Origin: Chara braunii
Lineage: Eukaryota > Streptophyta > Charophyceae > Charales > Characeae
NCBI GenBank assembly: GCA_003427395.1
Contig: BFEA01000245.1
Location: 581,601 to 637,202, forward strand
Direction: 5' to 3'
Length of the DNA stretch: 55,602 bases
This document shows positions 1 to 9,355 of this stretch, piece after piece. The stretch's first letter is position 1, and the number at the start of each line of letters is the position of its first letter. The position numbers and the translations under genes are program-made. Below the pieces are notes generated by a model. The model was not told where the DNA came from. It saw only the letters and a program-made list of their open reading frames with translations, and did not search any database.

Positions 1-160
1 TGCATGCCTGAGTAAGAAGAGTGTGGTTTGGCTGTGAGGAGGAAAAGAAGGCACCCAAAGGCATGAAAAAGAAAGGGGAGACTTGGACTTGCATGAAGGG
101 GCGGTGTGTTGACCCCATCGGGACGGGCGTATGCCATTGTCATGTTTNCTTGGATNTGTT

Positions 161-170
161 GCAGGTAAGT
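161..170 (+). promoter_or_regulatory. Candidate 5' splice site inside the LTR
   Basis: GCAG|GTAAGT is a perfect plant/metazoan donor consensus. The same place in the first inner LTR (16621-16630) reads GCAG|GTGAGT, also a good donor; in the second inner LTR (about 36455) it has changed to GTAG|ATGAGT and is lost. It could feed a spliced subgenomic mRNA, for example to the acceptor at 41946. No transcript evidence exists here. Confidence 0.35.
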
Positions 171-695
171 GGNTNGGATGATCCGGCAATGAGGGGATAG
201 TGCGGCAGGGGACCGTGATGAGGAGAAGGGGGTTTGAATCTTGAACGGCTGGGGCGGACTTTGGGTTTTGATGATTGCATGACTAACGCGACCTGAAAGG
301 ACTAAGGGTCGGAGCTAGGTTTTGAACTTGACTTTGCCGAGATGCGTGGTTGAGGTNGTGTTGCGAGCTTGGTAGNNCNGCNTGGAAGGACTAAGGGCGG
401 TCACGAGACCTGGGGAGATGCGTGCGTAGGCCGACTAGAGGAAAGATAGGGGCTAGGGGCAAAAGGATGACCCGCCCCGATGATGCTATAGGAAACTAGG
501 GCCATTAGTGAAGAAGTGTGTGGCCTGAGGAGAACGCTTAGCCTACGCACTGTAAAGAAGAGGAAGCTCTCAATGAACCCCCCCCCTGGACTGCCTGAGT
601 ATTGGAAGGAGCAATTGTCTGGTAAGACAAACAAAGAATCGAAAAACCTTACGCTTGCGGACCTATACCAGTGAGGCTACCACCCGGCTAGAGGG

Positions 696-710
696 CTGAG
701 CTACATCCCC
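696..710 (+). other. Conserved complement of the tRNA-Ala 5' end in the LTR
   Basis: CTGAGCTACATCCCC is the exact reverse complement of the first 15 nt of the common eukaryotic tRNA-Ala (GGGGATGTAGCTCAG). It recurs unchanged at 17141-17155 and 36976-36990. It lies about 180 bases before the PBS, which matches the 3' end of the same tRNA. It may be a second contact for the primer tRNA. Confidence 0.5.
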
Positions 711-889
711 AATGTTAAGCTCTCTCGCCCTTTTGGCCCAACCCCATCCATCTCATAGCACTAGGTGGGGGTGCCCCTGGGACGAACGACCCGCGCCCTG
801 AGAGTGAGTGTGGGCGGGTCGAGCCAAGTGGGACCCGTAGTGGGGTCAACCAAGGCTCGAAAGTCCTTCAGGGTAAGGCCCCGACAAAA

Positions 890-905
890 TGGTGGAGGTG
901 CCGGG
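890..905 (+). promoter_or_regulatory. Primer binding site, tRNA-Ala type (outer element)
   Basis: TGGTGGAGGTGCCGGG follows the LTR end after a three-base AAA spacer. The expected site for the usual tRNA-Ala (3' end CCCCGCATCTCCACCA) is TGGTGGAGATGCGGGG, so 14 of 16 positions agree. The inner element has TGGTGGAGGTGACGGG in the same place (17335). Confidence 0.72.
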
Positions 906-2646
906 TATGGGTTAAACTGACCCATACGATTCCGAGGGGGGCGCCCAACACATACGTAAAGACAATTGAAGATAAGGAAAGATGACTTGTGTATGCATCT
1001 TCCCCACATGAGCGGAAGCAGACTTGAGGGCGGCTGGGCGCATGGCAAGGCCAGGCCTGGAGGAATAACATGCATGCTCACACACCGGTTCATCCATCCC
1101 TCCTGGGGATGACTCTAGTCCTCCTCTCTCTGGGATGATGTTCGTCAGTCCGGGGGAGCCTTGGGCAAGCTGCAGGTCGACCCCTCCTCTTCGTGTGAAA
1201 GAGGGGCTCCGGTTACCTGGCAGGCGGTTGGGATTCCAGGCCAGTCCGGGTCCCGATGAAAGTCCCGCGGCGGAGCGATCCGACCGTTGGGCGCCTTCTC
1301 CCTTCTTCACGAAGCCGCTAGGTTCCATGCATTCGCACCGAATGCTTGAATAAACCTCATATGCATAAAGGAGGCCATCAAGAAGGAACAATCCTACCCT
1401 ATGAGCGGACAGACTAACAAAGATAAAGGGAAAGAAGGGAGTTGCTAGACTCCAAAGAAAACTAGCTCCCCCGATAAGATGCTCATGAGAAGGAACCGGG
1501 CACAATGTATGGAAGTTAAGGGTGAGATGCACTCATTGTCCTGAGAGAAAAGCGTAAGGTGTGGGTAGGCCGTTGGGAGCACCTTGGGATGAGCACCCGT
1601 ACTATGTGTGTCCCACTTGGGACTTGTGGCTGCATGATGGGGGTTCGAGCGTCCTGCCATTCGAAAGGAAAGGATTGCTTTGCGCCGGCCGGTGAGGGAT
1701 GTGAATTGGTCGTCCTCTTTGAAGTTCACCGGGTTCCGTGTGTGGGGGTCGGGCCACCGGACTGTCGGGCAAGGGTTGGTCTTGTCGGCTGATTAGTAGC
1801 ATTCTCACCCGAGCGGTCTGAGCATGGCTCGATGACCTTGCCCAGGCGGGATGTGAAACCTCTTCAGGCGGGGCGGCTGCTTGTCGGCGGACGGCAGGGG
1901 GACCACTGCATGTGGAGCAAGGAAGGAGCCTCGGAGGCGATTAAAAACTTCTCGTAGCATGGCTTGGGAAAAGTTGTTCCTTATCGAGCCGATGGAAGTG
2001 AATGCCTGGACGGCTGGCTCCAATGGTCGTACCGAGATGTGCGGGGTGATTCCCGAGATTAACGGTGGGTACACGAGCGGCAAGTCGGGATGGGGTATTC
2101 TGGGTAAGGAGGAAAGGGCGAATGCCTTGCCGAGACCTGGGTACCGCGCTCGCGACGGTTGAGCTGTGCTGGAGGTATGGGTTGAAAACCCTGCCGATAG
2201 TAACAGTGGAGAGACCATTTCTGGGAAAAAGGTCGGTGAGGAGATGACCGACCTGTGTGCGACGTTTGCCTGGTTTTGTTTTTTGTGCCTCCCTCTGTAA
2301 AGTTGCCTGATGGATGTTGGAAGGGGACCGAGCTTCTAAGTCTATTCTCGCCTCCAAGTCTAAGTCCGCACGAGTGAGAGAACATGAGGAAAAGGTTGGA
2401 TAGGAGTCGGAAGAAAGTGGAACCAAGAAAAAGGAATGCAAGCCACTGGTGATCGATGGGGGCGGACTGGTTAGGGATGTGGCGCTGGCTGATACGCTTG
2501 GAGGATGGGTAGAGGACTTTAGGGAGACCTTGATGAGGGGTCTCTAAAACAACGCTCATCTAGGATAATGGTGGACCTAACCCGAGGGCCGATTGGTGCG
2601 CTCATTGGACGAAACATGTCTTGGCCACCGGTATAAAGAAGGCAGG
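906..2646 (+). other. Leader between PBS and first ORF (outer element)
   Basis: No convincing long gene. A stretch at about 1855-2165 is strongly conserved with 18290-18614 of the inner element and keeps an open frame of 93 codons in both copies (TTG start at 1881 here, ATG-less as well in the other copy), plus an overlapping antisense frame. The changes between copies fall on all codon positions, so an RNA function such as packaging or dimerisation is as likely as a peptide. A short polypyrimidine/purine mixture precedes P1. Confidence 0.5.
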
Positions 2647-3459
2647 ATGGCGCAGTGGCTGGCGTCACCGACCTACTCACATGGACCAGAGATGCCAATA
2701 GATATGAAGGGTGGGGTATCAGTCGTAATGCTAGAGGAAGGAACGTGGGCGGACCTGGAGCCGGCCTATCAAACCGTAAGGCTGGCCGAAAGTGATGCCT
2801 TCCTACGGATTGAAACGATGTGGACTAAGGTAACCTTGACCAGGATAACGTCGTGCCTGTTGGACTTAGAGTTCCGGGGGACCGTGGAAGCCCGGGGATG
2901 GATCTACCTGTCAAAGGAGAGGGAGACTGCGATGGTTGTCGAACTCGCCTTGGGGAAACTTCCGTACAAACTGTTCAAGGAGGCCGAGTTGTAAGTGGTG
3001 TGGGCCGCGTGCCAGCGAGTGGAAATGACGATGGAATCGATTGATGTGCGGGTAGAACTTGGGGATAGGGAAAACGTGCGGAAGCCGTACAGGGCCCTAA
3101 GGTGTGTCATGCCGCCCTTCATGGTAGATGTCGTCTTTGGAACCGGGAGTAGGTTGGTGCGAATATGCAGGGCCATGGTGGGGTTGGGGTTGCACCAAGG
3201 AGCCCGCCAGGATTTCTTCCGGCTGTCGGTCGAAATGGGACCCTTCGAGGGAAACTGGGCAAGGGAACTGACTGAGATTTTAAACCATCTTAGCACAGAC
3301 GGCCTGTTCGTCCCAAGCAACATGCACTGGCGGATAGTTTACAGGAACGTTGCGGTAGGGGAAATCTTTCCGGAGGGTGTACGGGACCTGTGGCCCGAAG
3401 AGAATGAAGATGACTCCGAGGAGGAGGACGAGATGGAAATCGAGGAATGGGATTTCTAG
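2647..3459 (+). pseudogene. P1: first of four paralogous upstream ORFs (one in-frame stop)
   Basis: A 270-codon frame from ATG 2647, interrupted only by TAA at 2992-2994; the inner copy has GAG there. I do not recognise the family. It shares with P2-P4 an N-terminal half containing a conserved Trp/hydrophobic core (here the IETMW region), a middle motif ending in P-F-hydrophobic-V-D with F-G soon after (MPPFMVDVVFG), and a C-terminal half with a G-P-F motif (MGPFEGNWARELTEIL) followed by an R-x-hydrophobic-x-x-G segment near the end. P1 alone carries a very acidic tail (DDSEEEDEMEIEEWDF). The inner copy (19062-19874) is also exactly 270 codons and has different stops. A non-enzymatic, element-encoded accessory or structural protein is possible; that is a guess. 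Confidence 0.72.
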
Positions 3460-3519
3460 GGAAAAGGGGGGCTGAAGACGGAATGGTTGGGTCGCGTGGG
3501 GGTGTGCAGGGAATCAAGG

Positions 3520-4272
3520 ATGGCAGGGGATCAGAGCTTGTGGGCGCGGATGTTTAGAGGATGGACACCTAGGAGGGTTGAGGGCGGGGTAGAGATGGTC
3601 TTGCCAACAAGGAACGAGTGGCGCGGCGCGGCCTGCGACTGGGTGGGAGTAGAGATGGTACCGACTATGTCCTTTTTGTGGNTAGAACGGGTGTGGGATC
3701 CGGTTCGAGAAAATGAGGCGTGGGATGAAATAGCCGAGGGGAACATGGAAGCACTTGGGACGGTGTGCCTTTCGAAGAATGGGTGGTATATGTTTTGCAC
3801 GCACCTAGCGGCGGGACGAAACCCGATGTGGATTTTAGAGGATGTCGGGCGGTTAACTTGGGAAATGGGGCAGGATTTTGCAAACGAGGGATGGGATGAA
3901 GTGGGAAGTAGGGTCGTGATGGGGGGATGGGAGGACCTTAGGCTCCCCTACCAGTTAGTCCAGGTGAGGGTGCCGCATTTTGTTGCGGACTGGTTCGGAG
4001 GGTACGAACATGTTCGCGCCGTAGCGGAGTCCATGGACGAGGTAGAGATAGGCTTCGCCTGGCTGTCGGACGCTTATTACGAAGCGTCGTTGCGATTCGG
4101 GCCGTTTCATGGGGACCGGGCTAAGGAAGTGGTCGAAATCCTGAAGGAACTTAAGGACTATCGACTAGAGGTTGGAGAGGAAGTCGAGGAGGCGATACTC
4201 CGTCGAGAAATAGCCGTTGCGCCCTCGTATGTAGGGGACGTCTTCTTGCTGTTTGAGGTCCTATGGATTTGA
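3520..4272 (+). CDS. P2: second paralogous upstream ORF, intact
   Basis: 250 codons from ATG 3520, open to TGA at 4270-4272, with one ambiguous base at 3682. It has the full family layout: an N-terminal beta-like segment ending DWVGVEM, a W-x-mF-x-T-x-L-A-x-G segment (WYMFCTHLAAGRNPM), the P-x-FV-x-D-W-F-G-G-x-E motif in the middle, and a C-terminal RFGPFHGDRAKEVVEIL helix followed by RREIAVAPSYVGDVFLLFE. It follows P1 by about 60 bases. The inner copy at 19938-20693 has one in-frame TGA. No signal peptide, membrane helix or known catalytic motif is visible. Function unknown. Confidence 0.75.
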   Translation: MAGDQSLWARMFRGWTPRRVEGGVEMVLPTRNEWRGAACDWVGVEMVPTMSFLWXERVWDPVRENEAWDEIAEGNMEALGTVCLSKNGWYMFCTHLAAGRNPMWILEDVGRLTWEMGQDFANEGWDEVGSRVVMGGWEDLRLPYQLVQVRVPHFVADWFGGYEHVRAVAESMDEVEIGFAWLSDAYYEASLRFGPFHGDRAKEVVEILKELKDYRLEVGEEVEEAILRREIAVAPSYVGDVFLLFEVLWI

Positions 4273-4493
4273 GTGTGGACCTGGGAAGACAGGGGGATAG
4301 GGGGATTGACTGGGAAAAGAAAGGGCATTGTACATTAAAAGTAGGGGTAATGTACACAAGGGGGAAACAGAAATAGAGAGGGGGGGGGCTAGGGTAACTA
4401 GGAGATAGGGGGAAAAGACGAGAACTAAGGGGACTTGGCTAACGTGGTGCATGCAGAAATCAAGAGCGAGGAGCGGGAGCAGGTAACAAGAAA
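4273..4493 (+). other. Spacer between P2 and P3
   Basis: Purine-rich, 220 bases, with a G-run at 4380-4387. No gene or motif recognised; the matching spacer in the inner element is only about 60 bases. Confidence 0.5.
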
Positions 4494-5252
4494 ATGGCTT
4501 GGCGGATGACGCTTTGGGAAACTCGGCCGCGAGGGATCTTGCCGCCGCGTTTCTTGGATAGAAGGGTGGAGGTTAGCCTGCCCTCCAGGGGCGGGGTGTA
4601 TAATCCGGTGATGGACTGGGTTGGGGTAGAACTGGTAGAGGACACGGTGTACCTGGTGGTGGAACTAGAATGGCGCGCAAGGGGTGAGTTTGGGGGCACC
4701 AACCTGGAGTTACCAGGACGGGTGCGCGCGACAGGGTCCCTATACTTGTCAGACGCGGGATAGCGGACCTTCGGGGTGGCCTTGGCGGATGGCGGTTACC
4801 CCGTACGGATGTTTGACGAGGCGTGGCAGGTGACCTGGAGGGAAGGGTTTGCGTTCGCCGACCCGGACCGGGATGATATAACGGCGACCGTCCGGGTGGC
4901 CGAGGTGGAAGCTAGTATCTTGCCTTACGAAAATGTGCGCATGGTCTTGCCACCCTTTTTGCTCGAGCGAATGGGAGGGGTAGAACGTGCCGAAATGGCA
5001 GCCCTGGGAAGGTTGAGTTTTAGTAACATGACCGTCTATCGAGAATACTACCGGGCCTTTCTGGAACTAGGGCCGTTCGATGAAGAACAGGAGTACGAGG
5101 TGCTAAACATTCTACAGGCCGTAGTGGGCACTAGACCCGAAATACCGACGATAACCGAGCGAGTCATGTGGGAGATAGCTAGGCGCGAGATAGGATGTGG
5201 GCTGACGTATGTGGACGACATCCGCCGGCTGTTCGAGGGGGCAGAAGAATAG
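4494..5252 (+). pseudogene. P3: third paralogous upstream ORF (one in-frame stop)
   Basis: 252-codon frame from ATG 4494, broken once by TAG at 4761-4763. In the inner copy this codon is TGG within the same S-E/D-x-x-x-W-R context, so it is a Trp-to-stop change. The family features are present: VEVSLP and DWVGVELVEDTVYL in the N-terminal half, M-F-D/E-x-A-W-Q in the middle, LPPFLLERMGGVERAE, and a C-terminal LGPFDEEQEYEVLNIL followed by RREIGCGLTYVDDIRRLFE. Function unknown. Confidence 0.7.
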
Positions 5253-5398
5253 GAGGGTAGAAAAGAAAAGTAAGGGGGAAGGTAGACCAGCGGGGATTGG
5301 GCTATAAAGGGGCTTGAAGAAAACTAAAAAGAGAGGTTCCTTTTCCCTTTCCCCTTTTTTTTTTGTGTGTGGTGTATGCAAGGCGATATTCGCCAACA

Positions 5399-6184
5399 AT
5401 GGCGGCAAGACGCGTCCGTACGAACCGGCGGGACATGCACCCGCAACCACCCATGGAAACCGGGGGCGGGTGGGAAGTGTCACTCCCGGCAAGCAACAAT
5501 GCCCGGGGGATAGATACGGAATGGCGGGCGGTGACCCTAGGACGGAATCAGGCCTTCATGCTAGTTGAGTGCCTATGGGGTGGCATGAGATTCGATAGGG
5601 GGCCAGGAGACGACTTATATACTGACCTTAGGGTGACAGGGACTCTATATTTCCCAGAAATCGGGTGGCAAATGTTGGGGACTGAACTGGCCTTGGGGCA
5701 TGGGCTGTTACCAATGTTTCGAAGGGCAGCCAGGGTCCTGAACCGGATAGGCCATGAGGTTAGGGGAAGACGGAATGTGGGATTAAGGACGCGAGTAGAA
5801 GTAGGGGGATGGCGAGACTTTAGGGACCCTATGTCTGGACTGCGCTGCCGGGTGCCCCGGTTCATGGTTGATTTGGTTTTTGGGAGTCTCGCTCGGGCAA
5901 GGGACCTGGTGAATTCAACCGTAATCTGGGAAAGCTACTTCTCACCGCAGGCCACGGGGATGTTCTATGACGTGGCAGTAAGGCATGGGCCGTTCTGGGG
6001 AAATCGGGCGCGAGAATTGCTGGAACTCCTTGAGATCCTGATATTCGGAACGCCCCGTCTGTCGTTTGAGGAGTACGAGCCAATAATCATAAGGGAGATC
6101 GAGATGGGGGAAAACTATCTCGCAGGGGTGGCAAGACTATTTGAGGAACCGAATGAGAGGGAGAGACCGGAAGAGCCAGCGTAG
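5399..6184 (+). CDS. P4: fourth paralogous upstream ORF, intact
   Basis: 261 codons from the first in-frame ATG (5399) to TAG at 6182. The frame is open further upstream to about 5363 but without ATG. It begins with an Arg-rich segment (MAARRVRTNRR), then GWEVSLPAS, a GTLYFPEIGWQMLGTELALG segment, RCRVPRFMVDLVFGSLARA in the middle and RHGPFWGNRARELLELLEIL then REIEMGENYLAGVARLFEE at the C-terminus. P4 is the best conserved of the four between the two elements, and the inner copy is also 261 codons. This suggests it was the last to lose constraint. Function unknown. Confidence 0.76.
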   Translation: MAARRVRTNRRDMHPQPPMETGGGWEVSLPASNNARGIDTEWRAVTLGRNQAFMLVECLWGGMRFDRGPGDDLYTDLRVTGTLYFPEIGWQMLGTELALGHGLLPMFRRAARVLNRIGHEVRGRRNVGLRTRVEVGGWRDFRDPMSGLRCRVPRFMVDLVFGSLARARDLVNSTVIWESYFSPQATGMFYDVAVRHGPFWGNRARELLELLEILIFGTPRLSFEEYEPIIIREIEMGENYLAGVARLFEEPNERERPEEPA

Positions 6185-6474
6185 GAAAGATGCCGGGAAA
6201 GATGGTAGAAATAAGAACCAAAGGGAAAGAGAAATAGGTATAAAAAGAACCGGTTGGATGGCCGCGACCAGGTCTACCATGGATTGAACACATGCCAGGA
6301 AAAGGGGGTGAGAGACGCCGTCTCAACCAAAGGTGCGGCTAACATGCCTAGGATAAGCGAAGGGAAGAGCAAAAAGGGGTGAAAAATAGGCAATTCTAAA
6401 GGCTAAGAGAATTATGTGCGATTGCCAAAAAAAAAAATCTTTCTTCCATATCACAGGGCTAGAGGAAGGAAAAC
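6185..6474 (+). other. Spacer between P4 and gag
   Basis: 290 bases with short A-runs and nothing recognisable. The counterpart in the inner element is 22527-22987. Confidence 0.5.
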
Positions 6475-8469
6475 ATGGCCACGGGAGACGAGGCTGGAAG
6501 TCAATTGAGGGACGAAAATCAGGACGTAGAGGATGACGTAGATCAAGAAGAGCGGGACCTAGGGGATCGGGGGTCGGCAAAGTCGCTAGGAAACAGGGAG
6601 AGGAGCAAGGACGCTGTGCCCCGGGAAGATTCGGGAAAGAGCGGGGGAAGTAAACGGGGGACTCCGGGAACCAAGGAAGTCAGAGACAGGGAGAGTCCGG
6701 CACGTTAGCAGCCCGAGGGGGCGGAGCCGAAAAAGGTCAGGCTAACGGATGCACGGAGAAAGCTAGCCGAAGTAGAGAGACGCACGATAGAATACAGGGC
6801 AAAACTATTGAAAGAGATCATGAACGATGCCGAGAAAAATGCCGCTGATGACAGGACGTGGGAAGAAGGGGAACTGGACGGGCAAGGAAGCCAGGATGGG
6901 GACGCACAACACAGGAAGGATCGGCCCAGAGACACGAGGGACACCCCAACAAGGAAAGGGAAAGAAGGAATAGAATTCCTTAGGGAGGATAGGGATAGAC
7001 CAGTCAATCCACCCCGACTGGACAGCGGAGCAAGCCGACCCTCGGCGTCGCCGGTAAGTGCAAGAGGATGCGAGGGACTTTGGAGCCTGAGGGAAAGGGT
7101 GCTAGGATGGTTTTACCCGGAAGGGATCGCAAAGCCAAAAGGGCAACTCGACTTTAGCAAGGAAGGCGCCGATCCGAGTTCCGCAACAGGACCTGGGATG
7201 ATTGAGGGAGGGCTTAGGAAGGTGGTGTCGTCCCTCACGCGTGCTCTAAGCAAAAACCAGGGATACTTGGCCGACGCAAAGAAAAAGCTGACTTTCGATG
7301 GCGGAAACATCACCAAGTTCCTAATCGATTATGAAAACCTAGCAGCCTTACTAAGATGGACCGAGGAGGAAAAGATGGAGCACCTAGGCCAGCATGTGTC
7401 ACTCAACCTAGGTAGGAACATAATGGCAATCGTCGCAATAAGCGGATCATGGAAAGAGGCCAGGGACGTGATGATGAGGAAGTATCTAGCAGACGAAAAG
7501 ATGGTCACGGAGGCGGAACTGGCTACAGTGCAAAGGAAGAATTTCGCAACATACAACAACTTCCTAAGGGAGTTTACTCTCGTAGCACTACGAATCCCCG
7601 GAGTGACGGACCGAATAATGAGCAAGTACTTCCTAAAGCAGCTCACCGAGTTTGACAACGATAAGATGTTGTCCGCCTACTAGCAGACAGCAAAGTTCCT
7701 GAACACTAGAGACGTAGATTTCAACACTATAACAGTTATTGCAGAGAAGATGGTGGTGACCGACTCGTTGGCCCTGCTAAAAGAGGGAGAGATCATAGAT
7801 TTGACAGGCAACACTGGAGACAAAGTCAAGAAAGGAATCGAAAGCCTACACGAGCGGGTCCACGGGGTTGACGGCAAGATAGAGAGAGTAGAGAATGCNT
7901 TACTGGTGATGCAAGCCCAGGTNTCGCANACGCAAGCAGTACGNCCCCCCCNCCCGCCACAAGAGGCAATCGTACCCCCAGGGATAGCCAACCGCGGCAA
8001 TAATCGAAAGGATCCGGCCAATGAGCAGTGCAAGTACTGCACGATAGTCGGGCATTTTGTCCACATGTGTCCTAGGCTTAACCACGATATCATCCTTAAA
8101 CGGTGCTTTAGAACTTTGCGCGGGGAAATCCTGGGGCCACGAGGAGAGAGGGTAAACTGGAACTTGCCGGGAGGGATGCGCAGAGCAGTAATCGCACTTA
8201 ACAACCTGGACGCAGCCGCGGTTGAGGCCAAACCAGTAGAGAAACTTACCTGGGGACAGGCACCCGGGCGAGGACAGCAGGTTAACTTCATCACCGAGGG
8301 TGATGACCGCGACAGGGTTATTGTGACCACCAGACAACGGGGTGTTGCAAAGAAGGTAATTCAGGACGCGGTTATGGAAGATGCGCAGGAAGGGTCGAAT
8401 CCGCCAGCAGAATCAGATCAGGACAACGTTTACGGCAAGCCTAGGGAGGGGGCGCCGGTAGACAAGTAA
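6475..8469 (+). pseudogene. gag: gag polyprotein (outer), two in-frame UAG codons
   Basis: One 664-codon frame from ATG 6475 to TAA 8467-8469, interrupted by TAG at 6706 and 7681. Both TAGs are followed by CAG. Layout: a charged, disordered N-terminal third, a capsid-like helical segment (about 7280-7830, from LTFDGGNITKFLIDYE through SGSWKEARDVMMRKYL), and a CCHC zinc knuckle of spacing C-x2-C-x4-H-x4-C at 8029-8070 (CKYCTIVGHFVHMC). Gag packages the element RNA into virus-like particles. The last part overlaps the pol frame, which lies in -1. The TAGs may be simple CAG-to-TAG decay; readthrough is the less likely alternative. Confidence 0.86.
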
Positions 8470-8669
8470 CATCCGCAAAGAAGAAATTCAGGTACCAGAT
8501 CCCTTTCCCTGCCGATTTTGAGATAGATGACACTCTTAACAAGTTGCTAGGGACCATGGTATCGGTTTCCTTCCAGACCATGTTGCCGGCTAGTACTAGA
8601 CTACTAAAGGGCCTAAGACAGCTGCTAACAAGGCAAAGGGTGGAAGTAGCGGGGGAACCGGACGTACGC
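8445..8669 (+). pseudogene. pol: Start of outer pol, cut by insertion of the inner element
   Basis: The -1 frame relative to gag is open from 8445 and encodes a conserved-looking linker (FEIDDTLNKLLGTMV, then LLKGLRQLLTRQRVEV) of the gag-protease junction type. It runs straight into the inner LTR at 8670. Its codon phase (CGC at 8667-8669) continues exactly into GAG at 37170, so this is the 5' piece of the same ORF. I see no canonical slippery heptamer at the gag/pol overlap. Confidence 0.75.
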
Positions 8670-9235
8670 TGTCGGGACTGGTGGGTCCCGAATAACTTCC
8701 CATCACTCGAGAGATTGAATACGGACAATTTGTGCACAACAGAGAAATCTGGAGTGAGGAAGCAGGAGAGAGAAAAGACAAAGGATTAGGCCCCAGAAGG
8801 GAGTGATGCCCTGAGGAGAGAACCACAGGAGGAAAGAACTAGCGGCGGCAAGCAAGCGAGCGCAAGAACAGGGGCACATAGAACATAGCAAGAGGCCGGG
8901 AGGGTAATCGGAATGCAATAAGACTAAGGTCAAAGGGTCCTTTGAACTAGCAATTGCAGCGCGACAACAATAAGGGAATGAGGAAATCGAGGAATGGGCG
9001 GCCAGAAGCCGCGGGAAGCCAGGAAATGAGGGTCCAACGTGGGGGCCACCTATGGGAACCTCGGAGCAAAGGCCCGCGACCAAAGAGATCGGCACGCACA
9101 AGGCGCGAGGAAAGACTAAGGAGAGGGGTCGCTATGGGGCGACAAGACACCCAAGGGGCATGGGACACCTCGGGGAAAGGCAGCCGCGGCCACGTGGAAC
9201 TAAGTAAAAATAATGGCGTCCGGGGCGAAATGTGT

Positions 9236-9355
9236 CAGGGACCTCCAACGGGACTAAGTGTCGGGGACCGCCGACGGGACTAAGTGTCGGGGACCGCCGA
9301 CGGGACTAAGTGTCGGGGACCACCGATGGGACTAAAGTGTCAGGGACCACCAACG
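9236..9355 (+). repeat. Short tandem repeats, unit about 26 bp, in U3
   Basis: Four to five copies of ACTAAGTGTCGGGGACCGCC plus GACGGG. Counterparts are 30500-30660 in the other inner LTR and, degenerate, both sides of the chromovirus insertion at 46274-46295/55022-55040. The CGGGGAC core echoes the LTR's own first bases. Confidence 0.75.

Larger units (their letters stand above)
1..886 (+). repeat. 3' end of the outer element's 5' LTR
   Basis: From about 110 onward this matches the ends of the inner LTRs (about 16560-17330 and 36400-37165), sharing the GTTGACCCC motif, the block around 540-600 and the last 250 bases. It ends in CCGACA at 886, three bases before a primer binding site, as an LTR should. 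It is clearly more diverged from the two inner LTRs than they are from each other, so the outer element is older. Scattered Ns lower certainty before 380. Confidence 0.82.

Noticed and set aside
660-720. Possible tRNA-Ala gene on the minus strand
   Set aside because: Only the first 15 nt match; no anticodon arm, T-arm or 3' end follows.
2995-3044. P1 as two separate genes divided at 2994
   Set aside because: The inner copy reads through this position with a sense codon and the two halves together match the family length.
8445-8469. Programmed frameshift at the gag/pol overlap
   Set aside because: The frames do overlap in -1, but GGGGGCG does not allow re-pairing of both tRNAs, so no canonical site is present.
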